From positions 1 through 35,201 of IMG/VR virus record IMGVR_UViG_3300026459_000030: 35,201 bases of DNA; one strand, given 5' to 3'. The notes beneath the pieces are model-generated. The model had not been told where the DNA came from and did no database searches. It worked only from the letters and a program-made list of their open reading frames with translations. The first letter of the stretch is position 1. Each line of letters opens with the position of its first letter. The position numbers and the translations under genes were made by a program. Origin of the DNA: a virus. Shown piece by piece: positions 8,020 through 14,779 of the stretch.

Positions 8020-8906
8020 TAGAAAGTTATACTCCCTGCCCCTGTATATCTATAATAACGGAATCCACCACTTGTATAAGATGTTGGAGATCCAGTTGTT
8101 GATGCTGGAGTAATACTATCAGCCATTCTAACAATAACAACACCAGAGCCACCGTTACCACCAACTGTACCGCCTGGAGAAATTCCTGCTCCTCCGCCAC
8201 CAGTTAATGAAGTACCAGCGCCACCTTGTGCGCTTCCTCCTCCACCAGAACCACCGCTACCATTTGTACCAGAGTTACTTGCTCCTCCGCCACCTCCAGC
8301 ATAAAATCCACCTGAACCACTAGATGTAACAGTTGCCCATGTTGACCAAGTACTTAAACCACTTCCGCCATCTCCAGCCTTATTGGCATCAGCATTTCCT
8401 CCAGCGGTTCCAGCGCCTCCGCCTCCGCCACCACGACGTGCATTAGCGTTATTTGTATTTCCTCCAGGGTTACCGTATCCTGTTGCATTTCCCTCTGCGC
8501 TACTAAAGTTTGTTTGTGTTGAGTTTCCAGGTGTACCGCAGTCTTCTCCGCCACCTGCACCAGATCCACCACTAACTGTTAAGCCACCGCAACCTGCTCC
8601 TGCACCACCATATGCAGTAAAATTAGAAAAAGTTGAATTACCGCCATTAGATCCACTTGTTTTATTATATCCAGCACCTGTACCGCCAGATCCTACAGAA
8701 ATTGAATATTGTGTTCCTATTGCTGCTGTGAATGTATCTGAATATACAACACCACCCGCACCGCCACCACCTGCGCCACCCATATTACCTTGACCAGCGC
8801 CACCGCCAGCAACCATAAGAACAGAAATTATTTTTCCTGATGCGCCACCATTAAATCTACCAAAACCTCTTGCAGATGCACCACCACGAGTTCCAATTAA
8901 TGGCAT
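8019..8906 (-). CDS. Glycine-rich tail adhesin, copy 3
   Basis: 295 aa with the family signature 'IISVLMVAGGGAGQGNMGGA' after about 30 residues, continuous Gly-rich loops, 'GGSGVVIVRMADS' near residue 260, and a C-terminal 'GGFRYYRYTGAGSITF' that parallels the end of copy 1. It is the tip-adhesin member of the third cassette. Loop content (Asn, Ser, Tyr) differs strongly between copies, as expected for receptor-binding surfaces. Confidence 0.8.
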   Translation of the reverse strand: MPLIGTRGGASARGFGRFNGGASGKIISVLMVAGGGAGQGNMGGAGGGGAGGVVYSDTFTAAIGTQYSISVGSGGTGAGYNKTSGSNGGNSTFSNFTAYGGAGAGCGGLTVSGGSGAGGGEDCGTPGNSTQTNFSSAEGNATGYGNPGGNTNNANARRGGGGGGAGTAGGNADANKAGDGGSGLSTWSTWATVTSSGSGGFYAGGGGGASNSGTNGSGGSGGGGSAQGGAGTSLTGGGGAGISPGGTVGGNGGSGVVIVRMADSITPASTTGSPTSYTSGGFRYYRYTGAGSITF

Positions 8907-8917
8907 CAGTATCTCCC

Positions 8918-10066
8918 CTATGCAAACTTAGATTGTGAAGCAAATGCTGTGAAAGCAGCGTTTCCTGTCTTTACAATTGTAATTGAATAAATATCTACTG
9001 AAGAAGTGTTTCCTGAAGAAGGGGCAGTTCCACCTTGCCACTTTGGAGTAACAGATGCTCCATCAACCTGGAATCCTGACTGATAATATGCTGTTGCGCC
9101 ATTTGTAGTTAGCAAAGCAATTGTCAAAGACTGTCCAGTTGACATAACAGTATTAAGGCTTGTTGTAGCATCTCCACGAACATTTAATGTCCAGTTGCTT
9201 GTATTGCTTGCTGTAATATATGTAACTGCTCCATTTGTCAAAACATCATAAGTTGTTGTTGCTGTAGGAGCAGATGTTGATACAGTAACTTTTTCAAGTA
9301 ACTGTTGAATATTTGTTGTACCAGTAATAGTTGGACCAGTAATAGTTGGTGATGTTAATGTCTTTGCTGACATTGTTAAAGTATTATTTGTTGTTGCAAC
9401 TACTGTTGTATCTACCGCCAAAGAAACAGTACCAGATGTTCCGCCACCTGTTAAACCTGTTGAGGCTGTAACTCCTAAAATATCTCCTGGAGGAGTAATC
9501 CATTCAAGTCCACTTGTTGTTGATGAGTTAACAGAAAGAACATATCCATTAGTTGCTGCAACATTCAAAACAGAAGCAGTATCATTTGCAGTACCAACTA
9601 TGATATCTCCTTTAGCATTAATTACTGATTGTGGAATAAAAGGATTATCTGTAATTGTTGCTGCATCTTTATCTACCCAAACAAGACCTGTTGTTAATCC
9701 AGATGTTGGAGCAGAGTTTGTAAAAATTGCTGTAGCAGATGTTGGTGCTCCACCAATTGTACCGTCAGAATCTACCCAGATAAAGCCGTCTGGAATTTCT
9801 GCAGGAGTAAAATCTCCTGGTACTGGCTGAGTATTATTTACTTCTCCACCTGATGATGGACGATTTTCAAGATCTGTGATATCTGCCTGAATATCATAAA
9901 TAGTTTTTGCCATAGATGGCGTAACAAGATTGTTTGCAGATGTATTTGCTGGATCATATGAGTAAGATCCGTAGTGATAAGCACGTAGTGCTGCTTGAAT
10001 GTCTGCTGCATCAGCATATCCTGGGATTGCTGTTGGAATTAACACTCCGATTGATTCTGTTGCCAT
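8918..10066 (-). CDS. Long tail-fibre protein, paralogue B
   Basis: 382 aa. Residues 1-190 are unique: an N-terminal attachment segment (ADIQAALRAYHYGSYSYDP), a 'FIWVDSDGTIGG' / 'GLVWVDKDAATI' pair of short repeats, and 'INAKGDIIVGTANDTASVL', a motif of many phage fibres. From about residue 195 it is paralogous to 3625-4521 and ends SQSKFA. Paralogue B has the longer N-terminal half, so it may be the ancestral fibre and A a shortened copy. Confidence 0.82.
   Translation of the reverse strand: MATESIGVLIPTAIPGYADAADIQAALRAYHYGSYSYDPANTSANNLVTPSMAKTIYDIQADITDLENRPSSGGEVNNTQPVPGDFTPAEIPDGFIWVDSDGTIGGAPTSATAIFTNSAPTSGLTTGLVWVDKDAATITDNPFIPQSVINAKGDIIVGTANDTASVLNVAATNGYVLSVNSSTTSGLEWITPPGDILGVTASTGLTGGGTSGTVSLAVDTTVVATTNNTLTMSAKTLTSPTITGPTITGTTNIQQLLEKVTVSTSAPTATTTYDVLTNGAVTYITASNTSNWTLNVRGDATTSLNTVMSTGQSLTIALLTTNGATAYYQSGFQVDGASVTPKWQGGTAPSSGNTSSVDIYSITIVKTGNAAFTAFASQSKFA
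9030..9066. repeat. 37-bp exact direct repeat, copy 2
   Basis: Identical to 3737-3773 and in the same reading frame of the paralogous fibre gene. Confidence 0.95.
9407..9475. repeat. 69-bp exact direct repeat, copy 2
   Basis: Identical to 4108-4176. The pair lies about 5.3 kb apart in direct orientation. Recombination between the copies would delete one whole adhesin set and the genes between. Confidence 0.95.
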
Positions 10067-10095
10067 TAGGTCACCTCTCCAAAATTATACCATAA

Positions 10096-10674
10096 TTATG
10101 ATACCGTTGGAGCCTCAACGATACTGATATGGAAATGTACAGTAACTGGCTCGTCAAGTCCTGACCAAGCACTGCTTACATATTCTATGGCTTCAAGATT
10201 AATAACTAAGTTATCTCCAGATCCTACAAGTGGTGGAATCTGCATTGCTGAAGCAACTGGATTTGTATGTGCAATGCTGTACTGAACACTAAAGTTTTCT
10301 GCAGTAAGCGGGGTACCAGTAACAGTAACAATGTCTGCAATTGGAATAACTACTTCTGCACTGCCTGACTCAAATGTAACATCATAGTTAGTTGAGTAAA
10401 CAGCAGGATAAATGTCAAGAACCTCTACCCAAGAGTTTCCTCCTGGAGAAGCCTGATACTGATAAATATAACCTAGTTCTCCACCAGGTGATGTATTTAT
10501 ATATAAATCATTAAGGTTAGGCGTTTGTCCAATATCTATAATATTTGGATTTCCTACCCCAACAAAAAATTGGCTTCCACGAGTTCCTTGTGGTCCAATA
10601 TCAACCAATACCTCAACAATTGGTGGTGGACCAAGAACTGTAATATCGTCGTTAGAAAGTAATACCTCTGGCAT
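10096..10674 (-). CDS. Appendage protein with collagen-like stub
   Basis: 192 aa. A Pro-rich start leads to 'VDIGPQGTRGSQFFVG', a very short collagen-like or fibre-entry stub, then 'DLYINTSPGGELGYIYQYQASPGGNSWVEV' and a beta domain (..VVIPIADIVTVTGTPL.., ..PVTVHFHISIVEAPTVS). It is probably a fibre adaptor near the baseplate. Its start overlaps the stop of 10674-11021 by TAATG. Confidence 0.7.
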   Translation of the reverse strand: MPEVLLSNDDITVLGPPPIVEVLVDIGPQGTRGSQFFVGVGNPNIIDIGQTPNLNDLYINTSPGGELGYIYQYQASPGGNSWVEVLDIYPAVYSTNYDVTFESGSAEVVIPIADIVTVTGTPLTAENFSVQYSIAHTNPVASAMQIPPLVGSGDNLVINLEAIEYVSSAWSGLDEPVTVHFHISIVEAPTVS

Positions 10675-11021
10675 TATGCAGCACCTGTGACTTGTTCTGT
10701 TACCGTAATTGTGCCAGTGATTAAAGTGTAAATAACAGAAGGTCCAGATGTAATTTCAACGTCATAAACGTATGTGCCAGCATCTAAAGTAGATCCAACA
10801 CCTGGCAGAATTGTACAAGTAACAATATCGTTTGTAGAATCTACAACAGCCTGTGCTTCAACACTGTATGTAGGATTATCACCACGGCTAGTTGCAATAA
10901 AAAAATCTGCGCTAAACCCTGTTAGATCAAAAGCAGATCCATCAGAATTTTTTGGGCGGATAACAAATTCATTTGTATCGCCTTTATAGTAACTAAAATT
11001 ATATGTACCTGGAAATGCCAT
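10674..11021 (-). CDS. BppU-like beta-sandwich protein
   Basis: 115 aa: 'YNFSYYKGDTNEFVIRPKNS' then 'FDLTGFSADFFIATSRGDNP' and 'DAGTYVYDVEITS..VIYTLITGTITV'. The pattern of a short strand, GDT, polar strand and 'L.G..A.F' fits the N-terminal domain of upper-baseplate proteins and matches 703-1083 and 11116-11541. It is coupled to the 32-aa gene upstream (TAATG). Confidence 0.7.
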   Translation of the reverse strand: MAFPGTYNFSYYKGDTNEFVIRPKNSDGSAFDLTGFSADFFIATSRGDNPTYSVEAQAVVDSTNDIVTCTILPGVGSTLDAGTYVYDVEITSGPSVIYTLITGTITVTEQVTGAA

Positions 11022-11119
11022 TATGCTCTCACCTTATAAACCTTATTGTCGACTTTAATTAAAGGTGGAAGTTCTGGACGTGGGCTACTAACCTTAATGA
11101 CTGGCGGTAGATTTGTCAT
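11021..11119 (-). CDS. 32-aa Pro-rich peptide of the appendage operon
   Basis: The ATG at 11119 overlaps the stop of the upstream gene (ATGA) and has an excellent AGGAGGAA ribosome-binding site. Its stop overlaps the next start (TAATG). The product, MTNLPPVIKVSSPRPELPPL plus a basic tail, resembles a short linear anchor or signal. The tight coupling on both sides makes it a real gene despite its size. Function unknown. Confidence 0.65.
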   Translation of the reverse strand: MTNLPPVIKVSSPRPELPPLIKVDNKVYKVRA

Positions 11120-11541
11120 AGACTTCCTCCTGGAGTTACATTACCTAATACACATATTGTACCAATAACTGGTGTCCAAATTATATCTTCTGCAGTTACT
11201 CCACTAACAGTTTCATTTGGAATTGTTACTTGTAAATCAAATGGTAATTCGGCAACAATATTTTTATATCCTGTTCCCCAATTTTCTGTAATACAACCAT
11301 CAACGCTAATTGTTACAGATCCTGTTGTAGCCTCTACTGGCAAGTTGTCTAAGACATTACCTAGCGGATCATATGAAGTTGCCTTATAGGTCCAGCCAGA
11401 CGTGTCAAAAGAGGTAGTTTCATCAATCTCTAAAAAGTCAATTGTTAAACTTCCATTACTTCCACGTACAACTTTCCACTGAACATTAACTGGTTCAGCA
11501 CCGAATTGTTCAAGAGATGTAGCGCAGGAAGAACATGCCAT
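11116..11541 (-). CDS. BppU-like beta-sandwich protein, first gene of the appendage operon
   Basis: 141 aa. The N-terminus has a Cys cluster (MACSSCATSL), then 'VQWKVVRGSNGSLTIDFLE' and 'FDTSGWTYKATSYDPLGN', the same fold pattern as 703-1083. A TGA-TATAAT box (minus, 11550-11555) lies 8 nt before the ATG, so the operon's first mRNA is probably leaderless. The N-terminal Cys residues may bind metal or form disulfides. Confidence 0.7.
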   Translation of the reverse strand: MACSSCATSLEQFGAEPVNVQWKVVRGSNGSLTIDFLEIDETTSFDTSGWTYKATSYDPLGNVLDNLPVEATTGSVTISVDGCITENWGTGYKNIVAELPFDLQVTIPNETVSGVTAEDIIWTPVIGTICVLGNVTPGGSL

Positions 11542-11573
11542 AATGTTTGATTATATCACAAAATAAGGCTGAA

Positions 11574-11616
11574 CACCCTAGGGGCAGTGGGGGTGGGTAG
11601 AGAGCAACCTAGGGTG
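11574..11616. other. Perfect 9-bp stem with G-rich loop in divergent promoter region
   Basis: CACCCTAGG (11574-11582) and CCTAGGGTG (11608-11616) enclose a 25-nt loop containing GGGGG and GGG tracts. There is no U-run, so a terminator is unlikely. It lies between the leftward appendage operon and the rightward DUF6065-like gene and could be an operator, a structured 5' element or a G-quadruplex site. Confidence 0.55.
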
Positions 11617-11624
11617 CCAGCAAT

Positions 11625-11653
11625 TTGAATTATAACATTATTTGTGCTAGAAT
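11625..11653 (+). promoter_or_regulatory. Promoter for DUF6065-like copy 2
   Basis: A -35 TTGAAT (11625-11630) and a -10 TAGAAT (11648-11653) have a 17-bp spacer. They are followed by AAGGGGG as RBS and the ATG at 11670. Confidence 0.7.
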
Positions 11654-11669
11654 TTACTAAGGGGGTAAT

Positions 11670-12386
11670 ATGAAAGAAATTATTTTTTATCCAAGTTCTA
11701 AACTTGTAGAAGAAGTTGTTCCTGCACCTAAAAAAGTAGAGATTCCAGACTGGTATAAAAAAATTCCTAGTTACGAAGATATTTCTGGTGTGCCTAAAGG
11801 TACTATGATTGTAGAAAATAATGATATTAATACAACGGCAAAAACATGTATGCCATTTTTAGATTCTTTTACAAGTGGGTATACTTTTAATCTTTGGGCA
11901 GATATACAAATTAGACAAGTAAATGGCGGTCCAAGAATTACTTGGCTTCATAAAGAAGAAGAGTTAAGACAAGTCGAAAGTAGAAGCGTTCCAAGCCATA
12001 TGCCTGTTCCTGTTGGATTTGAACCATTAATTTTTAGTTGGTGGAGTCATTGGGGAATTAAGACACCCAAAGGATATAGTTGTTTATTTACGCACCCGCT
12101 TAATCGCTCAGATCTTCCTTTTATAACAACAAGCGGAATTATGGATACTGATGAGTGGGGCATTTGGGGAAATCAGCCATTCTATCTACAAAAAGGTTTT
12201 GAAGGTGTAATCCCCGCTGGAACTCCAATTATCCACGTATTACCGTTTAAGCGTGATGACTGGCGTGGAGTACAAGATAAAACTGGAAAACTTATGGAAT
12301 GGGCTAATTACGAAAAGACCAGGCAAAATTCTAAATTCAGAGGTTACTACAAAAATAAGTATTGGAAAAAGAAAAATTACCAGTGA
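11670..12386 (+). CDS. DUF6065-like protein, copy 2
   Basis: 238 aa, paralogous to 6848-7588 and 31682-32374: 'IPDWYKKIPSYEDI' near residue 26, 'TCMPFLDSFTSGYTFNLW', 'IKTPKGYSCLFTHPLNRSDL', 'SGIMDTDEWG', 'GVIPAGTPIIHVLPFKRDDW', then a basic C-terminal tail. The gene is monocistronic with its own promoter, divergent from the virion operon. Function unknown; three diverged copies in one phage suggest different substrates or partners. Confidence 0.78.
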   Translation: MKEIIFYPSSKLVEEVVPAPKKVEIPDWYKKIPSYEDISGVPKGTMIVENNDINTTAKTCMPFLDSFTSGYTFNLWADIQIRQVNGGPRITWLHKEEELRQVESRSVPSHMPVPVGFEPLIFSWWSHWGIKTPKGYSCLFTHPLNRSDLPFITTSGIMDTDEWGIWGNQPFYLQKGFEGVIPAGTPIIHVLPFKRDDWRGVQDKTGKLMEWANYEKTRQNSKFRGYYKNKYWKKKNYQ

Positions 12387-12430
12387 TATTAAAAGTTATC
12401 AAAAAGTTATAAAGAAAACCAGGAATTGAC

Positions 12431-12459
12431 TTGACAAGCCAGGATATTAAGTGTATAAT
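12431..12459 (+). promoter_or_regulatory. Consensus promoter reading antisense to the holin-like gene
   Basis: TTGACA (12431-12436), a 17-bp spacer and TATAAT (12454-12459) match the sigma70 consensus exactly. No plus-strand ORF follows until 12918. Just downstream, AATATATAAAGA can pair with TCTTTATATATT as a 12-bp AU hairpin. The predicted RNA would run antisense through 12535-12762. Confidence 0.7.
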
Positions 12460-12534
12460 TTAAATATATAAAGAAAAAAGAAATATCTTAATAAATTAAA
12501 TATCTTTATATATTATATATATAGTAAATAGTAA

Positions 12535-12762
12535 TTATTTGCTAGGGTGATCTTTAAGATGGTCAATCATTAAATCAAACACTTTATCCATTTTATCTTC
12601 AAGCCGTGTAACCTGATCTTTTAAACTTGATCCAGAATTTGGCTTAAGTTCGGACAAAATCTCTTCGACGTATTTTTTCACAATCCACCTCGCACCTACT
12701 CCGACAATGCCAATTATGGACAAAACCGTTAAAATCATTCCAGCCCAATCTTGTGCAGTCAT
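12535..12762 (-). CDS. Small holin-like membrane protein
   Basis: 75 aa from the ATG at 12762 (MTAQDWAGM), chosen because a TGA-TATAAT box (minus, 12770-12775) lies 7 nt upstream; an upstream extension in the same frame would cross that promoter. One hydrophobic segment (about residues 9-27, ILTVLSIIGIVGVGARWIV) is followed by KK and a C-terminal amphipathic or coiled-coil tail (LKDQVTRLEDKMDKVF). Size, single membrane segment and charged tail fit small phage holins or lysis regulators. It is probably leaderless. Confidence 0.65.
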   Translation of the reverse strand: MTAQDWAGMILTVLSIIGIVGVGARWIVKKYVEEILSELKPNSGSSLKDQVTRLEDKMDKVFDLMIDHLKDHPSK

Positions 12763-12841
12763 GAAATGAATTATATCATTATTTGAGATAAAATTCGGCG
12801 GGTATAAACCGAAGCCGAAAATAGAGTTACAAACCTTCCTA

Positions 12842-12877
12842 TAGACAAACAATGTATGCAAGCATACACTATGTCTA
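12842..12877. promoter_or_regulatory. Nested inverted repeat upstream of 12918
   Basis: TAGACA-N5-TGTATGC-AA-GCATACA-N3-TGTCTA forms a 36-bp two-arm dyad just upstream of the TTGTGT-17-TATAAT promoter (12883-12911). The position suits an operator for the rightward gene or, less likely, a cruciform. Confidence 0.5.
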
Positions 12878-12917
12878 GAAAGTTGTGTTTATCTCTGGCA
12901 TAGGCTATAATTAAAGG

Positions 12918-13004
12918 ATGTGGGAGTTTTTGTTAGAAATGAGCATTGCTCTGATAATTAGTATTGGCATATGGAGTATTATTAAAAATGTCTTCAGACA
13001 ATAA
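12918..13004 (+). CDS. 28-aa membrane peptide
   Basis: The ATG lies 6 nt after TATAAT (12906-12911), so the mRNA is predicted to be leaderless. The product, MWEFLLEMSIALIISIGIWS plus a short basic end, is one membrane segment. It overlaps the next gene (12988) in another frame. It may be a small membrane effector or just a leader for the downstream CxxC protein. Confidence 0.5.
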   Translation: MWEFLLEMSIALIISIGIWSIIKNVFRQ

Positions 13005-13194
13005 GGATGTTACACCTTGGGATTTAATTAATGGTTCTCCAAGATCGCCAGAAGAATTGGCTGCATACCGCCTTGAAATATGCAGAGGTTGTGAACATTT
13101 TTCTAAATTATCCCAGAGATGTAAAAAGTGTGGATGTTTTATGAAATTAAAAACACAATTAGAAAAAGCATATTGTCCTATAGGGAAATGGTAG
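12988..13194 (+). CDS. DUF6171-like small zinc-binding protein
   Basis: 68 aa from the ATG at 12988 (MSSDNKDVTPWDL). It has 'EICRGCEHFSKLSQRCKKCG' then 'CFMKLKTQLEKAYCPIGKW', the CxxC..F...C..CGCxM..K..L..A.CP.GKW pattern of a small family seen in phages (DUF6171, from memory). The five or six Cys residues should hold zinc. Function unknown. An earlier in-frame ATG at 12964 is less likely since it falls within the membrane peptide. Confidence 0.75.
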   Translation: MSSDNKDVTPWDLINGSPRSPEELAAYRLEICRGCEHFSKLSQRCKKCGCFMKLKTQLEKAYCPIGKW

Positions 13195-13278
13195 TTATCC
13201 CCAGGACTGTTGTTGTAGATATGCCATGTAGTTTAAAAATATAAAAATTGCTAGTAATAATACCGCCGCAAATTTCAA
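13195..13278 (-). CDS. 27-aa membrane peptide
   Basis: A TTG start overlaps the stop of the upstream gene (TTGA), as also seen at 16074. The product, MKFAAVLLLAIFIFLNYMAY with a QQQSWG end, is a single membrane segment. Support is the overlap, the hydrophobicity and the lack of another explanation for this interval. It has no strong RBS. Confidence 0.4.
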   Translation of the reverse strand: MKFAAVLLLAIFIFLNYMAYLQQQSWG

Positions 13279-13433
13279 ATAGACCACCAGCCCTGTAATG
13301 TGGCTTTTCCAGATGCGATCCATTCTCTATGTAACTCTGCTTGATATGCCCAATCTAGTTTATGTGTATACCCGCCACAAATAGGGCAAATCTCTTCTTC
13401 CATTTCTTGATATACATGTTTGCAAAAGGTCAT
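13275..13433 (-). CDS. Small zinc-ribbon protein
   Basis: 52 aa from the ATG at 13433, which lies 6 nt after a TGC-TATAAT box (minus, 13440-13445). A longer in-frame ORF would cross that promoter and a T-rich tract. The sequence has C..H at residues 4-6, 'EEEICPICGGYTHKLDW' and an 'AYQAELHREWIASGK..LQGWW' tail. One CxxC plus the N-terminal Cys/His pair could hold zinc. Similar proteins occur in actinophages; role unknown. Confidence 0.65.
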   Translation of the reverse strand: MTFCKHVYQEMEEEICPICGGYTHKLDWAYQAELHREWIASGKATLQGWWSI

Positions 13434-13482
13434 GTTTTTATTATAGCAAAAATCTGAAAATTTTTCTAAGATGTATGATGCA

Positions 13483-13558
13483 TGATTTATAAAAATAAAA
13501 ATAAAAAAAATAGTGAGCACACCACAAGGATCAGCGCAAAGGCGCTGTACCCTGTAGG
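13483..13558 (-). terminator. Probable bipartite terminator of the minus small-gene operon
   Basis: CAGCGC-CTTT-GCGCTG overlaps the stop of the gene at 13531. About 25 nt further on the transcript enters a long T-rich run (T8, A, T5, A, T5). Hairpin and U-run are separated, so efficiency is uncertain. Confidence 0.5.
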
Positions 13559-13713
13559 TATCCGTCAATTCCTAAAATATCACATGTAATTTTTACACGT
13601 TGATTTTTCTTTAGTGACTTTTTGTATAAGTCAATAAAATAAAATACATTTTCTTTAGTTGGCAATTCCATTGTGCTGGTGTTGCCTGCCATGCTTGTTA
13701 TTGTTAGTTTCAT
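13531..13713 (-). CDS. 60-aa protein, paralogue of 16565-16747
   Basis: MKLTITSMAGNTSTMELPTK, then 'FIDLYKKSLKKNQRVKITCD' and 'ILGIDGYLQG'. The plus-strand gene at 16565 has the same length and plan (L.PSK..V..FI..Y...L..G..VKISCDLLGV.G.L.G), so this is a real small family duplicated onto opposite strands. GGAAAGAA before the ATG is a good RBS. Function unknown. Confidence 0.68.
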   Translation of the reverse strand: MKLTITSMAGNTSTMELPTKENVFYFIDLYKKSLKKNQRVKITCDILGIDGYLQGTAPLR

Positions 13714-13828
13714 TTCTTTCCTTTTCTAATTTATCTTTGTACCATTGGGGGTAATGTGAGCGGTCATAGTTTTCTATGGTACCCCCTGCTTCTAGGTGTG
13801 CTCTGCGTCTATCTCTTTCAGATATCAC
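13655..13828 (-). CDS. Arg-rich 57-aa hypothetical protein
   Basis: The GTG start at 13828 overlaps the stop of the upstream gene (GTGA). Product: ISERDRRRAHLEAGGTIENY, 'DRSHYPQWYKDKLEKERNET', then an Asn/His-rich tail that reads through the start of 13531-13713 in another frame. The RBS of that gene is embedded in the 'EKERNE' codons, so the two overlap by 59 nt. The coupled start and coherent first 40 residues support it; the tail may be incidental. Confidence 0.55.
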   Translation of the reverse strand: MISERDRRRAHLEAGGTIENYDRSHYPQWYKDKLEKERNETNNNKHGRQHQHNGIAN

Positions 13829-13935
13829 GCAACACACTCGCAAGGCTCTATTGAGTAATCATAGTTATCGCCAAAGAACACCATGCCTTTGCCGTTACAT
13901 GTTGAGCATTCTGCTACATAAACTGAGTTTATCAT
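13825..13935 (-). CDS. 36-aa DnaJ-type half zinc-finger protein
   Basis: The start ATG follows AGAAAGGA. Product: MINSVYVAECSTCNGKGMVF, 'FGDNYDYSIEPCECVA'. CxxCxGxG plus CxC is half of a DnaJ-like zinc centre. It matches the start of 18299-18523 (CHICNGTGYHYYGNGEDYF....CEC), so the two are paralogues. It could bind nucleic acid or a host protein; not known. Confidence 0.65.
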   Translation of the reverse strand: MINSVYVAECSTCNGKGMVFFGDNYDYSIEPCECVA

Positions 13936-13950
13936 TTTAGTTATCCTTTC

Positions 13951-14103
13951 TTACTGACTTACTGAGGTGATAGTAAGAGTAGCGTCTTTATCTAATTTCT
14001 GTATCTCTTTTAGAAACTCTAGGGCTTCCTCTGATGATGAGAATGATGGCACTGCCAATACTCGTGTTTTCTTACCATTCCAAATTGCTGTTTCGATTTT
14101 CAT
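13951..14103 (-). CDS. 50-aa hypothetical protein
   Basis: MKIETAIWNGKKTRVLAVPS, 'FSSSEEALEFLKEIQKLDKD', 'ATLTITSVSQ'. The ATG is preceded by a purine-rich GGAAATAAA. The plan (beta start, amphipathic helix, VTIT-like end) resembles the 13531/16565 family loosely. First gene after the CRP-like operator and TTGACT promoter described at 14189-14288. Function unknown. Confidence 0.55.
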   Translation of the reverse strand: MKIETAIWNGKKTRVLAVPSFSSSEEALEFLKEIQKLDKDATLTITSVSQ

Positions 14104-14188
14104 TTTATTTCCTATTCTTTCTTTCTGTTTATAGTTCTATCTTATACTAGGGGGCTGACATTTTGGCTACTTATTTGCTAAGGCTCAT

Positions 14189-14288
14189 TGTGATTTGTAT
14201 CACACTTATTTGCTTAGGCTCATTAGCCTTGTGTCCTTTATTTAGTTTTGATACTGAGTATCCTATCAGACATACCGCCAAAAGTCAA
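14189..14288 (-). promoter_or_regulatory. Minus-strand early promoter with CRP/GlxR-like site and dyad operator
   Basis: On the minus strand: -35 TTGACT (14283-14288), 17-bp spacer, -10 TAGGAT (14260-14265), and the 13-bp dyad GATACTgAGTATC (14250-14262) over the start site. Downstream in the leader is a perfect TGTGATTTGTATCACA (14189-14204). An AGAAAG-rich RBS tract precedes the ATG at 14103. Two regulators with separate sites seem likely. Confidence 0.7.
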
Positions 14289-14316
14289 GACGACACGCCG
14301 TAGGCGTTGTGTGGTG

Positions 14317-14493
14317 TTAGTCACACTCTCCACATGGGCATTGTGGGAATTCTCGCTCTTGCTTAATTCTATTAGCAAGGCGCATAACCTTAGCGTATGT
14401 AGTAACACTAGCACCTCTAAAGGATACTAGTTCGCCATTGGCTACCTTTTCTGCAGCGATAGCGATTTTATCATTGAGTGTTAATGTAGTCAT
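14317..14493 (-). CDS. 58-aa small Cys-tail protein
   Basis: MTTLTLNDKIAIAAEKVANG, 'ELVSFRGASVTTYAKVMRLA', 'NRIKQEREFPQCPCGECD'. AGAAAGGTGG precedes the ATG. The helix-rich body ends in a CxCxxC tail that may bind metal. It is transcribed leftward from its own TTGACT-17-TAGTAT promoter. No known function. Confidence 0.6.
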   Translation of the reverse strand: MTTLTLNDKIAIAAEKVANGELVSFRGASVTTYAKVMRLANRIKQEREFPQCPCGECD

Positions 14494-14573
14494 TTGAGAC
14501 CACCTTTCTTTTTTTTAATTCTAGTGGCAGGGATTTCGCCTATTTACTATTTCTACCCTTATTTAATTTTCTA

Positions 14574-14754
14574 TAGTAGAATACTAGCACACTACCCTCC
14601 AAAAGTCAAGTCCTAGCACGGCGTGTCGCATGTGATTTACACCACACGGGTCGGGCGCTGTGGTCTACATCACATGTGTCTTACATCACAATGTCCACAA
14701 TGTCCGTTTTATACCCCTCAAAATGTCAGTGGTAGGTGTTAGGATACTAGTATC
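14574..14754. promoter_or_regulatory. Divergent early control region
   Basis: Leftward promoter: TTGACT (minus, 14604-14609), 17 bp, TAGTAT (14581-14586) with dyad TAGTAgaaTACTA (14574-14586). Rightward promoter: -10 TAGGAT (14740-14745) with the perfect dyad GATACTAGTATC (14743-14754) and a weak -35. Between them lie three CRP-like dyads (14631-14646, 14659-14674, 14675-14690, each with one mismatch) and the TGTCCGTTTTATA box (14701-14713). It is the densest regulatory stretch of the window and divides the two early operons. Confidence 0.7.
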
Positions 14755-14779
14755 AAATAAAGAAAGGTTAGGTCTAAAA

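Noticed and set aside
14248-14430. Plus-strand frame through the leftward early region
   Set aside because: It crosses a clear minus-strand gene (14317-14493) and that strand's promoter, and has no RBS.
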